64,000 nt of DNA from contig CAWAIM010000031.1 of NCBI GenBank assembly GCA_963781895.1, forward strand, positions 1-64,000, given 5' to 3'. The stretch is from Roseiarcus sp963781895. Lineage in GTDB: Bacteria; Pseudomonadota; Alphaproteobacteria; Rhizobiales; Beijerinckiaceae. Positions 46,929 to 55,993 of the stretch are shown here, piece after piece (the first letter of the stretch is position 1; the number at the start of each line of letters is the position of its first letter). A program made the position numbers and the translations under genes. The notes below the pieces were generated by a model. That model was not told the DNA's origin and did no database searches. It worked only from the letters and a program-made list of their open reading frames with translations.

Positions 46929-47786
46929 CTATGGCCTTGCCTGGCTCTCGGCGCGGAACGGATGGGCCGGATAGACGCCGAGGATGCGCACCTCCCGGGA
47001 GAAGAATTCGAGTTCTTCGAGCGCGCGCTTGAGCGGCGGGTCGTCGGGATGGCCGTCGACGTCGGACAGGAACTGGGTGGCGGAGAACTCGCCGTCTTCC
47101 ATGTAGCTCTCGAGCTTGGTCATGTTGACGCCGTTGGTGGCGAAGCCCCCGAGCGCCTTGTAGAGCGCGGCCGGCACATTGCGCACCCGGAACACGAAGG
47201 TCGTCACCACCGGCCCTCCTCCGGCCGGCGCCCAGCGCGCGTCCTTCGACAGCACGACGAAGCGGGTGGTGTTGTGTTCTTCGTCCTCGACGTCGGAAAC
47301 CAGGGTCTGAAGCCCGTAGATCTGTCCGGCGAGCTGGGTGGCGAGCGAGGCGCGGCTCTTGTCCGCCCATTCCGCGACCTCGCGCGCCGAGCCCGCGGTG
47401 TCGCTGGCGACCATCGGCTTCAGCCGGTGGCGGCGGATGATGTTGCGGCACTGGCCGAGCGCGTGGACGTGGCTGTAGACGGTCTCGAGGTCCTCGATCC
47501 GGGCCCCCGGAACCGCGAGCAGCTGAAAGTGGATCGGCAGAAACGTCTCGCCGACGATGTTGAGCCCGGAAGCCGGCAGCAGCGTGTGGATGTCGGCCAC
47601 CCGCCCGGCGATCGAGTTCTCGATCGGGATCATGCCGAGGTCGGCCGAGCCGTCCTGCAGGGCGGCGAAGGCGTCCTCGAAGGTCGCGCAGGGCAGCGGC
47701 GTCAGATCGGGAAAATTCTCGACGCAGGCGATATGCGAATTGGCCCCGGGCTCGCCCTGATAGGCGATCGAGCGCGTTCCAGTCAT
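46929..47786 (-). CDS. pheA: Prephenate dehydratase
   Basis: 285 residues from the ATG at 47786. It converts prephenate to phenylpyruvate for phenylalanine synthesis. The PDT domain shows IAYQGEPGANSHIAC, GMIPIENSIAGRVADIH and the catalytic NTTRFVVLS. The C-terminal ACT domain (VPAALYKALGGFATNGVNMT, KLESYMEDGEF) provides phenylalanine feedback control. It overlaps kdsB by 4 bp, an arrangement conserved in Rhizobiales. Confidence 0.95.
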   Translation of the reverse strand: MTGTRSIAYQGEPGANSHIACVENFPDLTPLPCATFEDAFAALQDGSADLGMIPIENSIAGRVADIHTLLPASGLNIVGETFLPIHFQLLAVPGARIEDLETVYSHVHALGQCRNIIRRHRLKPMVASDTAGSAREVAEWADKSRASLATQLAGQIYGLQTLVSDVEDEEHNTTRFVVLSKDARWAPAGGGPVVTTFVFRVRNVPAALYKALGGFATNGVNMTKLESYMEDGEFSATQFLSDVDGHPDDPPLKRALEELEFFSREVRILGVYPAHPFRAESQARP

Positions 47787-48526
47787 CGGTCTTTCCTCGG
47801 CGCGAGCATCAACCGCGCGCGCTCCAAATCTTCCGCCGTGTCGACGCCGAGCGGGGCCGTGTCGACGAGCGCGACGTCGACTCGCATCCCCGCCTCGAGC
47901 GCCCGCAATTGCTCGAGCTTCTCGCGCCGTTCGAGGGGCGACGGCGGGGCTGCGACGAATCGCCCGAGCGCCTCGCGGCGATAGGCGTAGAGTCCGATGT
48001 GGTGCAGGAGCTGGCCCTCGCCCCACGGCGCCCGCGCGCGGGTGAAATAGAGCGCCCTCAGACGTCCCGGCGCGAGCTCGGCGCCGATGACCTTGACGAC
48101 ATTGGGATCGTCGCCCTCCTGCGCGCGGGTGATCGGCGTCGCCAGCGTCGCGATGTCGACCGCCTCGTCGGCGAGCGGCGCGAGGCAGGCGCGCACCGCC
48201 CAGCGCTCGATCGTCGGCAGATCGCCCTGAAGGTTGACCACGATATCGTGCGCTTCGCCGGGGTCGACGGCGGCCAGAGCCTCAAAAATGCGGTCGGAGC
48301 CGGACGTGTGGTCCGCGCGGGTCAGGACGGCCCTGCCTCCGGCGTCGCGCACCGCGTCGGCGATCCGGGCGTCGTCCGCCGCGATCCAGACCGGCCCGAC
48401 GTCGGCCTCGATCGCCCGCCGCCAGACGTGCACGATCATCGGCTCGCCGTGGATGTCGGCGAGCGGCTTGCCCGGCAACCTGGTCGAAGCCATGCGCGCG
48501 GGGATGAGAACGACGGGATTGGCCAT
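47783..48526 (-). CDS. kdsB: 3-deoxy-manno-octulosonate cytidylyltransferase
   Basis: 247 residues. It activates KDO as CMP-KDO for lipopolysaccharide inner core. Motifs: VLIPARMASTRLPGKPLADI (nucleotide loop), LTRADHTSGSDRIFEAL, VVNLQGDLPTIE, and HHIGLYAYRREAL with LEQLRALEAGMRVDV near the end. First gene of a coupled pair with pheA and divergent from the cytochrome c gene. Confidence 0.95.
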   Translation of the reverse strand: MANPVVLIPARMASTRLPGKPLADIHGEPMIVHVWRRAIEADVGPVWIAADDARIADAVRDAGGRAVLTRADHTSGSDRIFEALAAVDPGEAHDIVVNLQGDLPTIERWAVRACLAPLADEAVDIATLATPITRAQEGDDPNVVKVIGAELAPGRLRALYFTRARAPWGEGQLLHHIGLYAYRREALGRFVAAPPSPLERREKLEQLRALEAGMRVDVALVDTAPLGVDTAEDLERARLMLAPRKDR

Positions 48527-48662
48527 GAGCTTTAGGGGAAGAACGCGTGAGAGCGTGGGCTTATACGTGTTGCCAAGCGCGGCGCAAAGCGGCTAATCAA
48601 GGGCCGCTGGGCGTCGCGGCGCCCGCAGTCGTTCAACTTCGCCGAGGAAAGCCGAGCCTCCC

Positions 48663-49244
48663 ATGGATCCTATGGAATACGCACCCAAGAACTCGGTCGC
48701 GCTCGCTGTGCTGGGGTCCATTCTGTTTTGGATCCTCCTCGTCGCCTTCAGCAATCTGGTTTTCGCGCCGCGCCCTCCCAAGACGCCCGGCTTCGTCCTG
48801 CCGAGCGGCGCCGAAACGGCGGCCGCGCCCGCCGCGCCCGCCGCCCCCGAGACGCCATTGCCGGTGCTGCTCGCCAAGGCCGACGTCGCCAAGGGCAAGC
48901 AGGACGCCAAGATCTGCACCACCTGCCACAATTTCGACAAGGGGTCCGGGGCCAAGATCGGGCCGGACCTTTGGGGCGTGGTCGGTCGTCCGGTCGCCTC
49001 GGTCGCAGGCTTCGACTATTCCAGTTCGCTCAAATCCATGGGTGGAGACTGGACCTACGAGGCGCTGAACAAGTGGATCGCCGATCCGAAAGCGATGGCC
49101 TCCGGAACCAAGATGGCCTTCGCCGGCGAAACGGAACCGCAGAAGCGCGCCGACATCCTGGCCTATCTTCAGTCGCTCTCGGACGCGCCGGTCCCATTTC
49201 CCGAAGTGAGCCGGCCCCGCTTCAGGGCCGCGATTGAAACGTGA
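48663..49244 (+). CDS. Membrane-anchored cytochrome c (CycM-like)
   Basis: 193 residues. An uncleaved N-terminal membrane helix (residues 10-34, LGSILFWILLVAFSNLVF) is followed by an Ala/Pro linker and one class I cytochrome c domain: heme site CTTCHNF, GPDLWGVVGRP and the axial methionine in SGTKMAFAGE. It resembles CycM, which carries electrons from the bc1 complex to the terminal oxidase at the periplasmic face. Its position divergent from kdsB-pheA is conserved in Rhizobiales. Confidence 0.92.
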   Translation: MDPMEYAPKNSVALAVLGSILFWILLVAFSNLVFAPRPPKTPGFVLPSGAETAAAPAAPAAPETPLPVLLAKADVAKGKQDAKICTTCHNFDKGSGAKIGPDLWGVVGRPVASVAGFDYSSSLKSMGGDWTYEALNKWIADPKAMASGTKMAFAGETEPQKRADILAYLQSLSDAPVPFPEVSRPRFRAAIET

Positions 49245-49654
49245 CAGGAGAGGGCCGGCTTCGCGCCCGGCGCGGTTCAAGATTCCTGTTGCTGTCCCAA
49301 TCGACCACGGCGGTTTCGCAGTTGCTGGGGGCTCTGTGCGACGCGTGCGCGGAGGCGATCCGGGAATGCGACGGCCTTCCCGACATGATCATGGGCGACG
49401 CCGACACGGCGATATTCAATTTCCCGATCGTGCAGGTCGCAGGATCGAAACCCGGCGACAGCCAGCCGCAGGACCACCGGCTCGAGGGGTTCGGCGCGCC
49501 AACCAGACTCTGCTAGGCCGCAGAGCCGGGCGACGCGGAGCAGGCGCGGATTTGGCCGTCGAAATCGCCGTGCGAGATCGACGGCGCTCTTCTCCGCTTG
49601 CCGCGCTTCGATTTTCAGCGTCAAATCGCTCCGACAACTGCAAGGGAGGGACAT
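49245..49654. other. Interval without a confident gene
   Basis: A 91-codon open frame (49241-49516, GTG overlapping the cytochrome c stop) exists, but I recognise no family in it and similar-sized open frames lie on the other strand. It could be a small coupled gene; evidence is insufficient. AGGGAGGG at its right end serves the next gene. Confidence 0.4.
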
Positions 49655-50890
49655 GTGGATCTCGGCGTCACTGACAAAGTCCGTCCGCTCATCGCCGCCG
49701 TTCGGGCGATGGTGCGCGACGAGATTATGCCGCTGGAAGAGGAGTACGAGGCGGAGGTCGGACGCGAGGGCGACCGATTCAAACAGACAGCGCGCATGAT
49801 CGAGATCCGCGAATCTCTCAAGGCCAAGGCGCGCGCCCAGGGCCTGTGGAACTTCTGGCTGACCGGCTCCGACAAGGGCTACGGCCTGACGACGGTCGAA
49901 TACGCCTACCTCGCCGAGGAAATGGGCTGGTCGCCGCTCGCTTCCGAGATTTTCAACTGCTCCGCTCCGGACACGGGCAACATGGAGGTGATCGAGCGAT
50001 TCGGCACCGAGGAACAGAAGGCGCGCTGGCTGCCCGATCTTCTCGAAGGGCGCGCCCGCTCTGCCTATCTGATGACCGAGCCCGCCGTCGCCTCGTCCGA
50101 CGCGACCAACATCGCGATGGACGCGCGCCTGGAAGGCGACGAATGGGTGCTCAACGGCGAGAAATGGTGGTCGTCGGGCGCGGGCGACTCGCGCTGCTCG
50201 CTCTACATCACGATGACGCTGACCGACCCCGAGGCCGCGCCGCACGCGCGTCATTCCATGCTGCTCGTCCCGGCTGCGAGCAAGGGCGTAGAGGTCATCA
50301 GACCGCTGACGGTTTATGGCGCCGACGACGCGCCGCACGGCCACATGCACATCCGCTTCGCCGACGTGCGGGTTCCGAAGGACATGATCATTCTGGGGCG
50401 CGGGCGCGGATTCGAGATCGCGCAGGGGCGGCTCGGCCCAGGGCGCATCCACCACTGCATGCGCGCGATCGGCCAGGCCGAGCGAGCGCTGGAGGCGATG
50501 TGCCGGCGCGCCAGCGCCCGTTCCGCCTTTGGCCAGAAGCTCGCGCGGCTCGGCGCCAATCCCGATATCATCGCCGAGGCGCGCATGAGCATCGAGATGG
50601 CGCGGCTTCTTTGCCTCAAGGCGGCCTGGGCGATGGACACCCAGGGCGCGCGCGCCGCGGCGCCGCTGATTTCGCAGATCAAGGTGATCGCGCCGCGCGT
50701 GGCGCTCGAGGTGATCGATCAGGCGGTGCAGTTGCACGGCGGCGCGGGCGTCAGCCAGGATTTCCCGCTCGCGCGCATGTGGACGCACGTCCGCACGCTG
50801 CGCCTGGCCGACGGACCCGACGCCGTGCACCGTCGGGTGATCGCCAAGGCCGAGATGAAGCGCTACACGAACGAAACGGGGACGCGGTGA
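49655..50890 (+). CDS. Acyl-CoA dehydrogenase, ACAD10/11-like
   Basis: 411 residues from a GTG at 49655 with AGGGAGGG upstream. Motifs: SAYLMTEPAVASSDATNI, WVLNGEKWWSSGAGDSRC, HHCMRAIGQAERALEAMCRR, RSAFGQKLARLG, AVQLHGGAGVSQDFPLARMW and TLRLADGPDAVHRRVIAK. These match the ACAD10/ACAD11 branch. Its stop overlaps the start of an aminoglycoside-phosphotransferase-like gene (GTGA). In ACAD10/11 of animals these two domains are fused and act on 4-hydroxyacyl-CoA, the kinase phosphorylating the 4-hydroxyl before elimination, so the bacterial pair probably does the same. Confidence 0.9.
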   Translation: MDLGVTDKVRPLIAAVRAMVRDEIMPLEEEYEAEVGREGDRFKQTARMIEIRESLKAKARAQGLWNFWLTGSDKGYGLTTVEYAYLAEEMGWSPLASEIFNCSAPDTGNMEVIERFGTEEQKARWLPDLLEGRARSAYLMTEPAVASSDATNIAMDARLEGDEWVLNGEKWWSSGAGDSRCSLYITMTLTDPEAAPHARHSMLLVPAASKGVEVIRPLTVYGADDAPHGHMHIRFADVRVPKDMIILGRGRGFEIAQGRLGPGRIHHCMRAIGQAERALEAMCRRASARSAFGQKLARLGANPDIIAEARMSIEMARLLCLKAAWAMDTQGARAAAPLISQIKVIAPRVALEVIDQAVQLHGGAGVSQDFPLARMWTHVRTLRLADGPDAVHRRVIAKAEMKRYTNETGTR

Positions 50891-51918
50891 TCGCCGCCTT
50901 CCCCGAGGACGCGAGCAAGCTCGACGCCTGGCTAAGCGCGCATGTCGAGGGCTTTCGCGGCCCGAGCGCGGCGACCAAATTCGCCACCGGCCAGTCGAAC
51001 CCGACCTACCTCATCGAGACCCCCGGGGGCCGCTATGTTCTGCGCCGCAAGCCCCCGGGCAAGCTCCTGAAGAGCGCGCACATGATCGAGCGCGAATTCC
51101 GCGTCCTGAAGGCGCTCGAGGGCGCGGGGTTCCCGGCGCCGCGGGCGCTCGCGCTTTGCGAGGACGAGAGCGTCGTCGGGACGGCCTTCTACCTCATGGC
51201 CCACGTCGAGGGCCGCATTTTCTGGGATCCCGCCCTGCCTGAACTCGGGCGCGAGGAGCGCGGGCCGATTTTCGACGCGATGAACGAGGGGCTGGCGAAG
51301 CTCCACGCGATCGACGTCGCCGCGGCCGGACTTTCCGACTTTGGCAAGCCCGGCAGCTATTTCTCGCGCCAGCTGCGGCGCTGGACCGAGCAGTACCGCG
51401 CGAGCGAGACGGACACGATCGAGGACATGGAGCGTCTCGTCGCCTGGCTCGCCGACCACGTCCCGGCGGACGACGGGCGCGTCGCGCTGGTGCACGGCGA
51501 CTGGCGGATCGACAACATGATCTTCGACGCCCGGTCGCCGCGTCTCCTCGCCGTGCTCGACTGGGAGCTGTCGACGCTCGGCCATCCGTTCGCCGATCTC
51601 GCCTACCAGTGCATGCAGTGGCGCATGCCGAACGCAGGCCTCATGCGCGGCCTCGGCGGCCTCGACAGCGCCGCGCTCGGCATTCCGACCGAGGCCGACT
51701 ATGTCGCGGCATATTGCCGGCGCGCGGGGCTCGAGGGCGTGCCGAACTGGACTTTCCTGATCGCCTTCAGCTTCTTCCGCATCATCGCGATCTGCCAGGG
51801 CGTCTACAAACGCTCGCTCGACGGCAATGCGTCGGACCCCGAGCGCGCGCGACAGATGGGCGAGAGGGTGCCGGTGATGGCGCGATTGGCGATGGAGGCG
51901 ATCGAGTCAGGCGCCTGA
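50887..51918 (+). CDS. APH-family kinase partnered with acyl-CoA dehydrogenase
   Basis: 343 residues from a GTG at 50887. Kinase-like fold: FATGQSNPTYLIETPGGRYV (ATP loop), VLRRKPPG with the ATP lysine region, the catalytic ALVHGDWRIDNMIF and the metal-binding VLDWELSTLGHPFADLAY. This is the ACAD10/11 and LvaA-like branch, not an antibiotic-resistance enzyme. Coupled to the preceding dehydrogenase gene; likely substrate 4-hydroxyacyl-CoA. Confidence 0.9.
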   Translation: MIAAFPEDASKLDAWLSAHVEGFRGPSAATKFATGQSNPTYLIETPGGRYVLRRKPPGKLLKSAHMIEREFRVLKALEGAGFPAPRALALCEDESVVGTAFYLMAHVEGRIFWDPALPELGREERGPIFDAMNEGLAKLHAIDVAAAGLSDFGKPGSYFSRQLRRWTEQYRASETDTIEDMERLVAWLADHVPADDGRVALVHGDWRIDNMIFDARSPRLLAVLDWELSTLGHPFADLAYQCMQWRMPNAGLMRGLGGLDSAALGIPTEADYVAAYCRRAGLEGVPNWTFLIAFSFFRIIAICQGVYKRSLDGNASDPERARQMGERVPVMARLAMEAIESGA

Positions 51919-52047
51919 TTCTTTGCCCAAAGGTCCGCCGCCGTCGACGCGCGCACGCCTGGAGCGCAAGCCTTGCGAGCGGCGGGCGGCCATGCTAAGC
52001 GCCGCCCCGACCTGGCGGCAGGGTTCGCGCCTTGCGCCGTCGGCCCG

Positions 52048-52137
52048 GGAGAGGTGGCAGAGTGGTCGATCGCGCCGCACTCGAAATGCGGAGTACGCGC
52101 AAGCGTACCGGGGGTTCGAATCCCTCCCTCTCCGCCA
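52048..52137 (+). tRNA. tRNA-Ser (anticodon CGA)
   Basis: 90 bases. Acceptor stem GGAGAGG (52048-52054) pairs with CCTCTCC (52127-52133), then G and encoded CCA. The anticodon stem CCGCA/TGCGG encloses the loop CTCGAAA with CGA at 52082-52084. The long variable arm (AGTACGCGCAAGCGTACC) is typical of serine tRNAs, and the T-arm GGTTCGAATCC is present. tRNA-Ser genes are frequent integration sites, and a possible accessory module begins 296 bases downstream. Confidence 0.97.
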
Positions 52138-52432
52138 CGAATTGATTATTTGATATTGCACCTGACCTAGATTTACGCCGGGTCGAATTCCGGCTTCTTT
52201 CCCGAGTTTTGGGGCGGATGCATTTTGGCCTCGCCTCGCAGAGTCGATTTCTCGGCCGTTCTCCTCCGTTTTGAGCGCCAAAGCGTCAAAGTCGGATTTC
52301 GGTGGTACGGACGCCACTGCTGCGTGGCCGCCGGCATCGACTCCGTTGGAACACGCGGTTGGAGCGAGCGACGGTGTTTGGACCGGGGCTTGGGCTCTCG
52401 GCGTCAGGCCGGACGTTCTTGGTCAAGGGTAT

Positions 52433-53578
52433 TCATACCGTTCCGCCGCATCGCGGACAGGCGGCCGGGTGGCAGGCGCGGCAGAAGGGCCTGGCGCAGT
52501 CAGGACACGGATCCTGGCCGGCGGGCTCCGTGAGATGCAGGCGTTCATCACAGATCATGCGTGTGGACTTCAAACCCAGTCCCCAGTCGCAGGGCGGCGG
52601 CTCGGCCAAGCGAACGAGCGGATGCCAATCGAGATAGATCGCGCGCTCGCCTTTGCGGCGCCGGATCAGCACCTCCAGGCGCTGAACGGGGACGAACAAT
52701 TCCAGGGTTTGGATCCAATCGACGGTGACTCGAAGGGCGTAGTTATGTCGGAGATCAGCAAGTTTGGCCCGGTACTCGCGCTCAATGGCCGCAATGCGAT
52801 GGTTTTCCCGTTGGCGGTCGGCGTCAGCCTTAGGCCCCTGGACACCTTCGAGCGCAAGGAGACGCGTTAAGGATTCCCGGCGCAAATCGTCATGGTAGCC
52901 GTGCAGGCGAGTGTGGTCGCGCGCCAGACGACGCTGCATCGAATGGAGAAACGGCGCTAATTCCGCACGCACGCTTGCGTCTAGCGCCGGTCGAACTCGG
53001 GCCTCCAGAGTGTCGGCGTCCCAGCCTGGTCCCGTCGCCTCTCTGACCGCCGGCTCAGGCGTCCGCCAGGTTTGGTCGCCGCCCAAGAATGACCGCAGCC
53101 GCCGCTGTACATCACCCAAGGCAGCGCCGGTGCCAGTATTGAACCCCATCCACAGGATGTTTTCGCGTTTCTCGTCGGAAACCGCCGTGGTGCGAAAGGC
53201 GATCAGGAGGCAGCGGCTCCACGTCGACCGCTGCTTTTGAAACCGCCAGACTGCGTTAGGCAAATCAAGGATATGGCGAAGCAGGCGCTCTGGATCGCCC
53301 AGCGTTGGCGGCTCGTCGCGAGCGATCTGACGCTCGGCATACCGTCCGCGGCCCGCAAGCAATGCTCCGAAGCGCTCCAGCCATTCGCCTTCAATGCCAA
53401 TGCGCTGGGCGCCGACCGGCAACTCCACGCCAAAGCCCAGCCGAGCCAGTTCCGGCCAGCCGAACGCCGAGCGAACCTCGGACGGCGCGATCACCGCTAG
53501 GCCGTCGGGCTCCAGGGTCTCGACCGCCGCGCCCTCGCGCTCCATCAATTCGGCGACGAAGTCGCGCAGGGCGGTCAC
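52433..53578 (-). CDS. Zinc-ribbon protein partner of SNF2 helicase
   Basis: 381 residues, intact. The N-terminal 120 residues are alpha/beta with no named domain, the middle (190-290) is a long charged helical region (QRRLARDHTRLHGYHDDLRR, RENHRIAAIEREYRAKLADL), and the C-terminus is cysteine-rich: CPDCARPFCRACHPAACPRC. I do not recognise the family. It lies 17 bases downstream of the helicase gene on the same strand, so the two are almost certainly co-expressed. The coiled middle and terminal zinc ribbon suggest a nucleic-acid or protein adaptor for the helicase. Confidence 0.7.
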   Translation of the reverse strand: MTALRDFVAELMEREGAAVETLEPDGLAVIAPSEVRSAFGWPELARLGFGVELPVGAQRIGIEGEWLERFGALLAGRGRYAERQIARDEPPTLGDPERLLRHILDLPNAVWRFQKQRSTWSRCLLIAFRTTAVSDEKRENILWMGFNTGTGAALGDVQRRLRSFLGGDQTWRTPEPAVREATGPGWDADTLEARVRPALDASVRAELAPFLHSMQRRLARDHTRLHGYHDDLRRESLTRLLALEGVQGPKADADRQRENHRIAAIEREYRAKLADLRHNYALRVTVDWIQTLELFVPVQRLEVLIRRRKGERAIYLDWHPLVRLAEPPPCDWGLGLKSTRMICDERLHLTEPAGQDPCPDCARPFCRACHPAACPRCGGTV

Positions 53579-53595
53579 CGTCTGGTCTCCCTCGG

Positions 53596-55912
53596 CTACG
53601 CGGTTTCGAATTCTTCGCCGAACAAGGCATCATCGAGCGCCTTGGCGTCGCTGTATAGGGTCTGCGCCTCGTCAAGCCGACGGCCAAGCGCATCGAAGGC
53701 CTCGGCTTGACCGACCGCGGTCGTCTCCAACCACGCGTCCAAAACCAAATCGGCGAAGTTTCGCTCCTCTTCCAACTCCCCCAGAATCGCGCCGGCCTCG
53801 CCGACCACCAGCTCAAACATGTTGATCTTTTCGTCGAGCAACCGCAGCACCTGCTCCTCGACCGTTCCGCGGGCGACCAAATTGAACACAAACACGTCGC
53901 GACTCTGACCGATGCGGTCGATGCGTCCGATGCGCTGTTCGATGGCCATGGGATTCCAGGGGATATCAAAGTTGATCAGCGTGTTGCAGAATTGGATGTT
54001 GCGGCCCTCGCCCCCGGATTCAGTGCATAAGAGCACCGGAACCCGCTCGCGGAAATCGGCGATCGCCGCGTCCTTGTCGGGGCCGCTGAGGCCGCCCTCG
54101 AAACGAGCGAATTTGATGCCGTTCCGGGCGAGCAAGTCCCCCAGGCTGGACATCGTCTCTCGGTGATGGACGAAAACGAGCTTCTTCTCATCGGGATTGC
54201 GAGCGAGCAATTCAAGCAGCGCCAATTCTTTGCCGCCGGCGCCAAGGGCAGCCCAGCGGTCCGCCAACGCCTGCCAGGTCGGACGATTGGCATGCCGGGT
54301 GGCAAAACGAGCAATGGCTGCGAATGCGGCAGCGGGCGAGGACCCGGCGGCGCTCAGCAAGTGGTGCGCTACGAGGCGATGGCGGCTCTCCTTATCGTCA
54401 GCGACTAGAGCACGGATCTGCCCCGCCAACTCCTGATAGGCCGCCTGCTCCCCAGGCGTGGGATCGACGGCGCGGGTGGAGGCGTGGCGACGCGGCAGTT
54501 TCAGCGCCACAACCGCCCTCGTGTTGCGGATCATCGCGTCGCGCATCAGATTACGCAGTCGCTCCGAATTCGCCGGCTGACGCGGCTTGCCCGCGGTCAT
54601 ATAGGCTGAGCGAAACTCCTTCTGCGTCTTGAAAATGCCGGGCTTGAGCAGGGTCAACAGATTGTAGAGCTCAATGAGGTTGTTCTGCACGGGCGTAGCG
54701 GAAAGCAACAGCAGGAAACGCTTGGTCAGACTGTCGACCAGCTTGTAACTCTGGCTGGCGCGGTCGCGCAGATGATGGGCTTCATCGACGATCACAAGAT
54801 CGAACGACTGTGCAAGGAGACGCTCGACGTGCTCGCGCCGTCTGGCCAGCGCGAGCGAAGCGATGATCCGCGGCGCCGCCCAGAAACGCTGCGGATCCTC
54901 ACGAAGCAGCGGGTCATAGGTGGTGACGCACGAAATATCGAATTTGGTCTCCAATTCCTCGCGCCACTGTCCCACCAGCGAGGCGGGAACGAGCACCAAC
55001 ACTCGCTCAACCATGCCGCGAAGCAAATACTCTTTGAGCGCCATGCCTGCTTCGACGGTCTTGCCAAGGCCGACCTCGTCGGCCAGCAGCACACGACCGC
55101 GGAACTGCTTCAACACCTTGCGCACCGTCTCGGTCTGATACCAAAAGGTCTCGATGCCCTTGAGGTGAGGCACACAGAGCAGTTCGTCGAAGCCCTCGGC
55201 CAAGCCGAGGTGGGCGAAACGCTCGCGCAAGATGAACCAACCGCCTTCACTCTCGGCTTGACCGGTTGCGGCGGCAAGCAGCCGCCTCAGGTCCGAATTC
55301 GACGACTAAGGGAATATCGACCTGCAGCCGCTCCAAGGTCGGTATTGCCGGCTGAGCCGCCGGCCGTGCTTGTGATGGCGGTGGTGCGGCGGATTTGGTC
55401 GACAAAAGACTCTCGGGGCGGCCCTGCACGGGAGCGGGCTTGACCTCGGGCCTGGGCGTGCGTGTCGGACGGTCGCGGCCCATAATGGCGTTGAGCCTCT
55501 CGGCGAGCCAGCGTCGCCGCTCCCAGCCGCCCGGGAACGAGCCCATCGCCACGCGCCAATCCGTCAAATCGTGGCGCTCGAGCATCGCACGCGCCGCGAT
55601 CAGCTTCTTCTGGTTCGCGAGAGCGAGCGCCGACAAGAGGTAGTAAGGTTTTATCGCCGCGTAACGTTTGCTGTAGCGTTTGAGGTAAAGCTGCGCCTTG
55701 TCGGGCCGGCGGTCGAGCAAAGCGGCTGTCGCCGCCTGACAAAGAATGATCGGATCCCCCGGGCAAGCTCTCTCCGCCTTTTCGGCCTCAGCAAGAAAGC
55801 CTTCCGTCCGGGCCGAATTGGCGAAAACTTGGGCGAGAGTCTTGGCCCACGTATCCGGATCGGCCAGCGGATCGGGGGTGTCCACCAGCATCTGGGCGGG
55901 ATGGAACGGCAT
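53596..55912 (-). CDS. RapA-like SNF2 helicase with N-terminal TPR-like part, probable frameshift near 55290
   Basis: The helicase frame gives 544 residues from 55230: motif I LLADEVGLGKTVEAGMALK, motif II VIVDEAHHLRD, motif III LLLLSATPVQNN, FRSAYMTAG, and the C-terminal lobe VFVHHRETMSSLGDLLARNG, LLCTESGGEGRNIQFCN and QRIGRIDRIGQSRDVFVF, closest in style to RapA. The same frame stays coding upstream of 55230 (LRRLLAAATGQAESEGGWFI). The other frame from 55912 encodes about 200 residues of paired helices (AEAEKAERACPGDPIILCQA, LDRRPDKAQLYLKRYSKRY) and DIPLVVEF, ending at 55247. The two therefore look like one gene of about 770 residues broken by an indel, although two overlapping genes cannot be excluded. 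Translocase on duplex DNA or protein-DNA complexes; a defence or repair role is inferred. Confidence 0.75.
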
Positions 55913-55993
55913 AGAGGCCCTGCACGGTGGCGACATTCTCTCGTCGCGATTCTCGGACAGTAGCCAGCGCCGGAGGAACTCGCCAGAGCGCAT

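Noticed and set aside
49241..49516. 91-codon frame overlapping the cytochrome c stop codon
   Set aside because: No recognisable family and competing frames exist on both strands. Kept only as a note in the gap entry.
50887..51918. Aminoglycoside resistance gene
   Set aside because: The APH-like fold belongs to the ACAD-associated branch and is translationally coupled to an acyl-CoA dehydrogenase, so resistance is unlikely.
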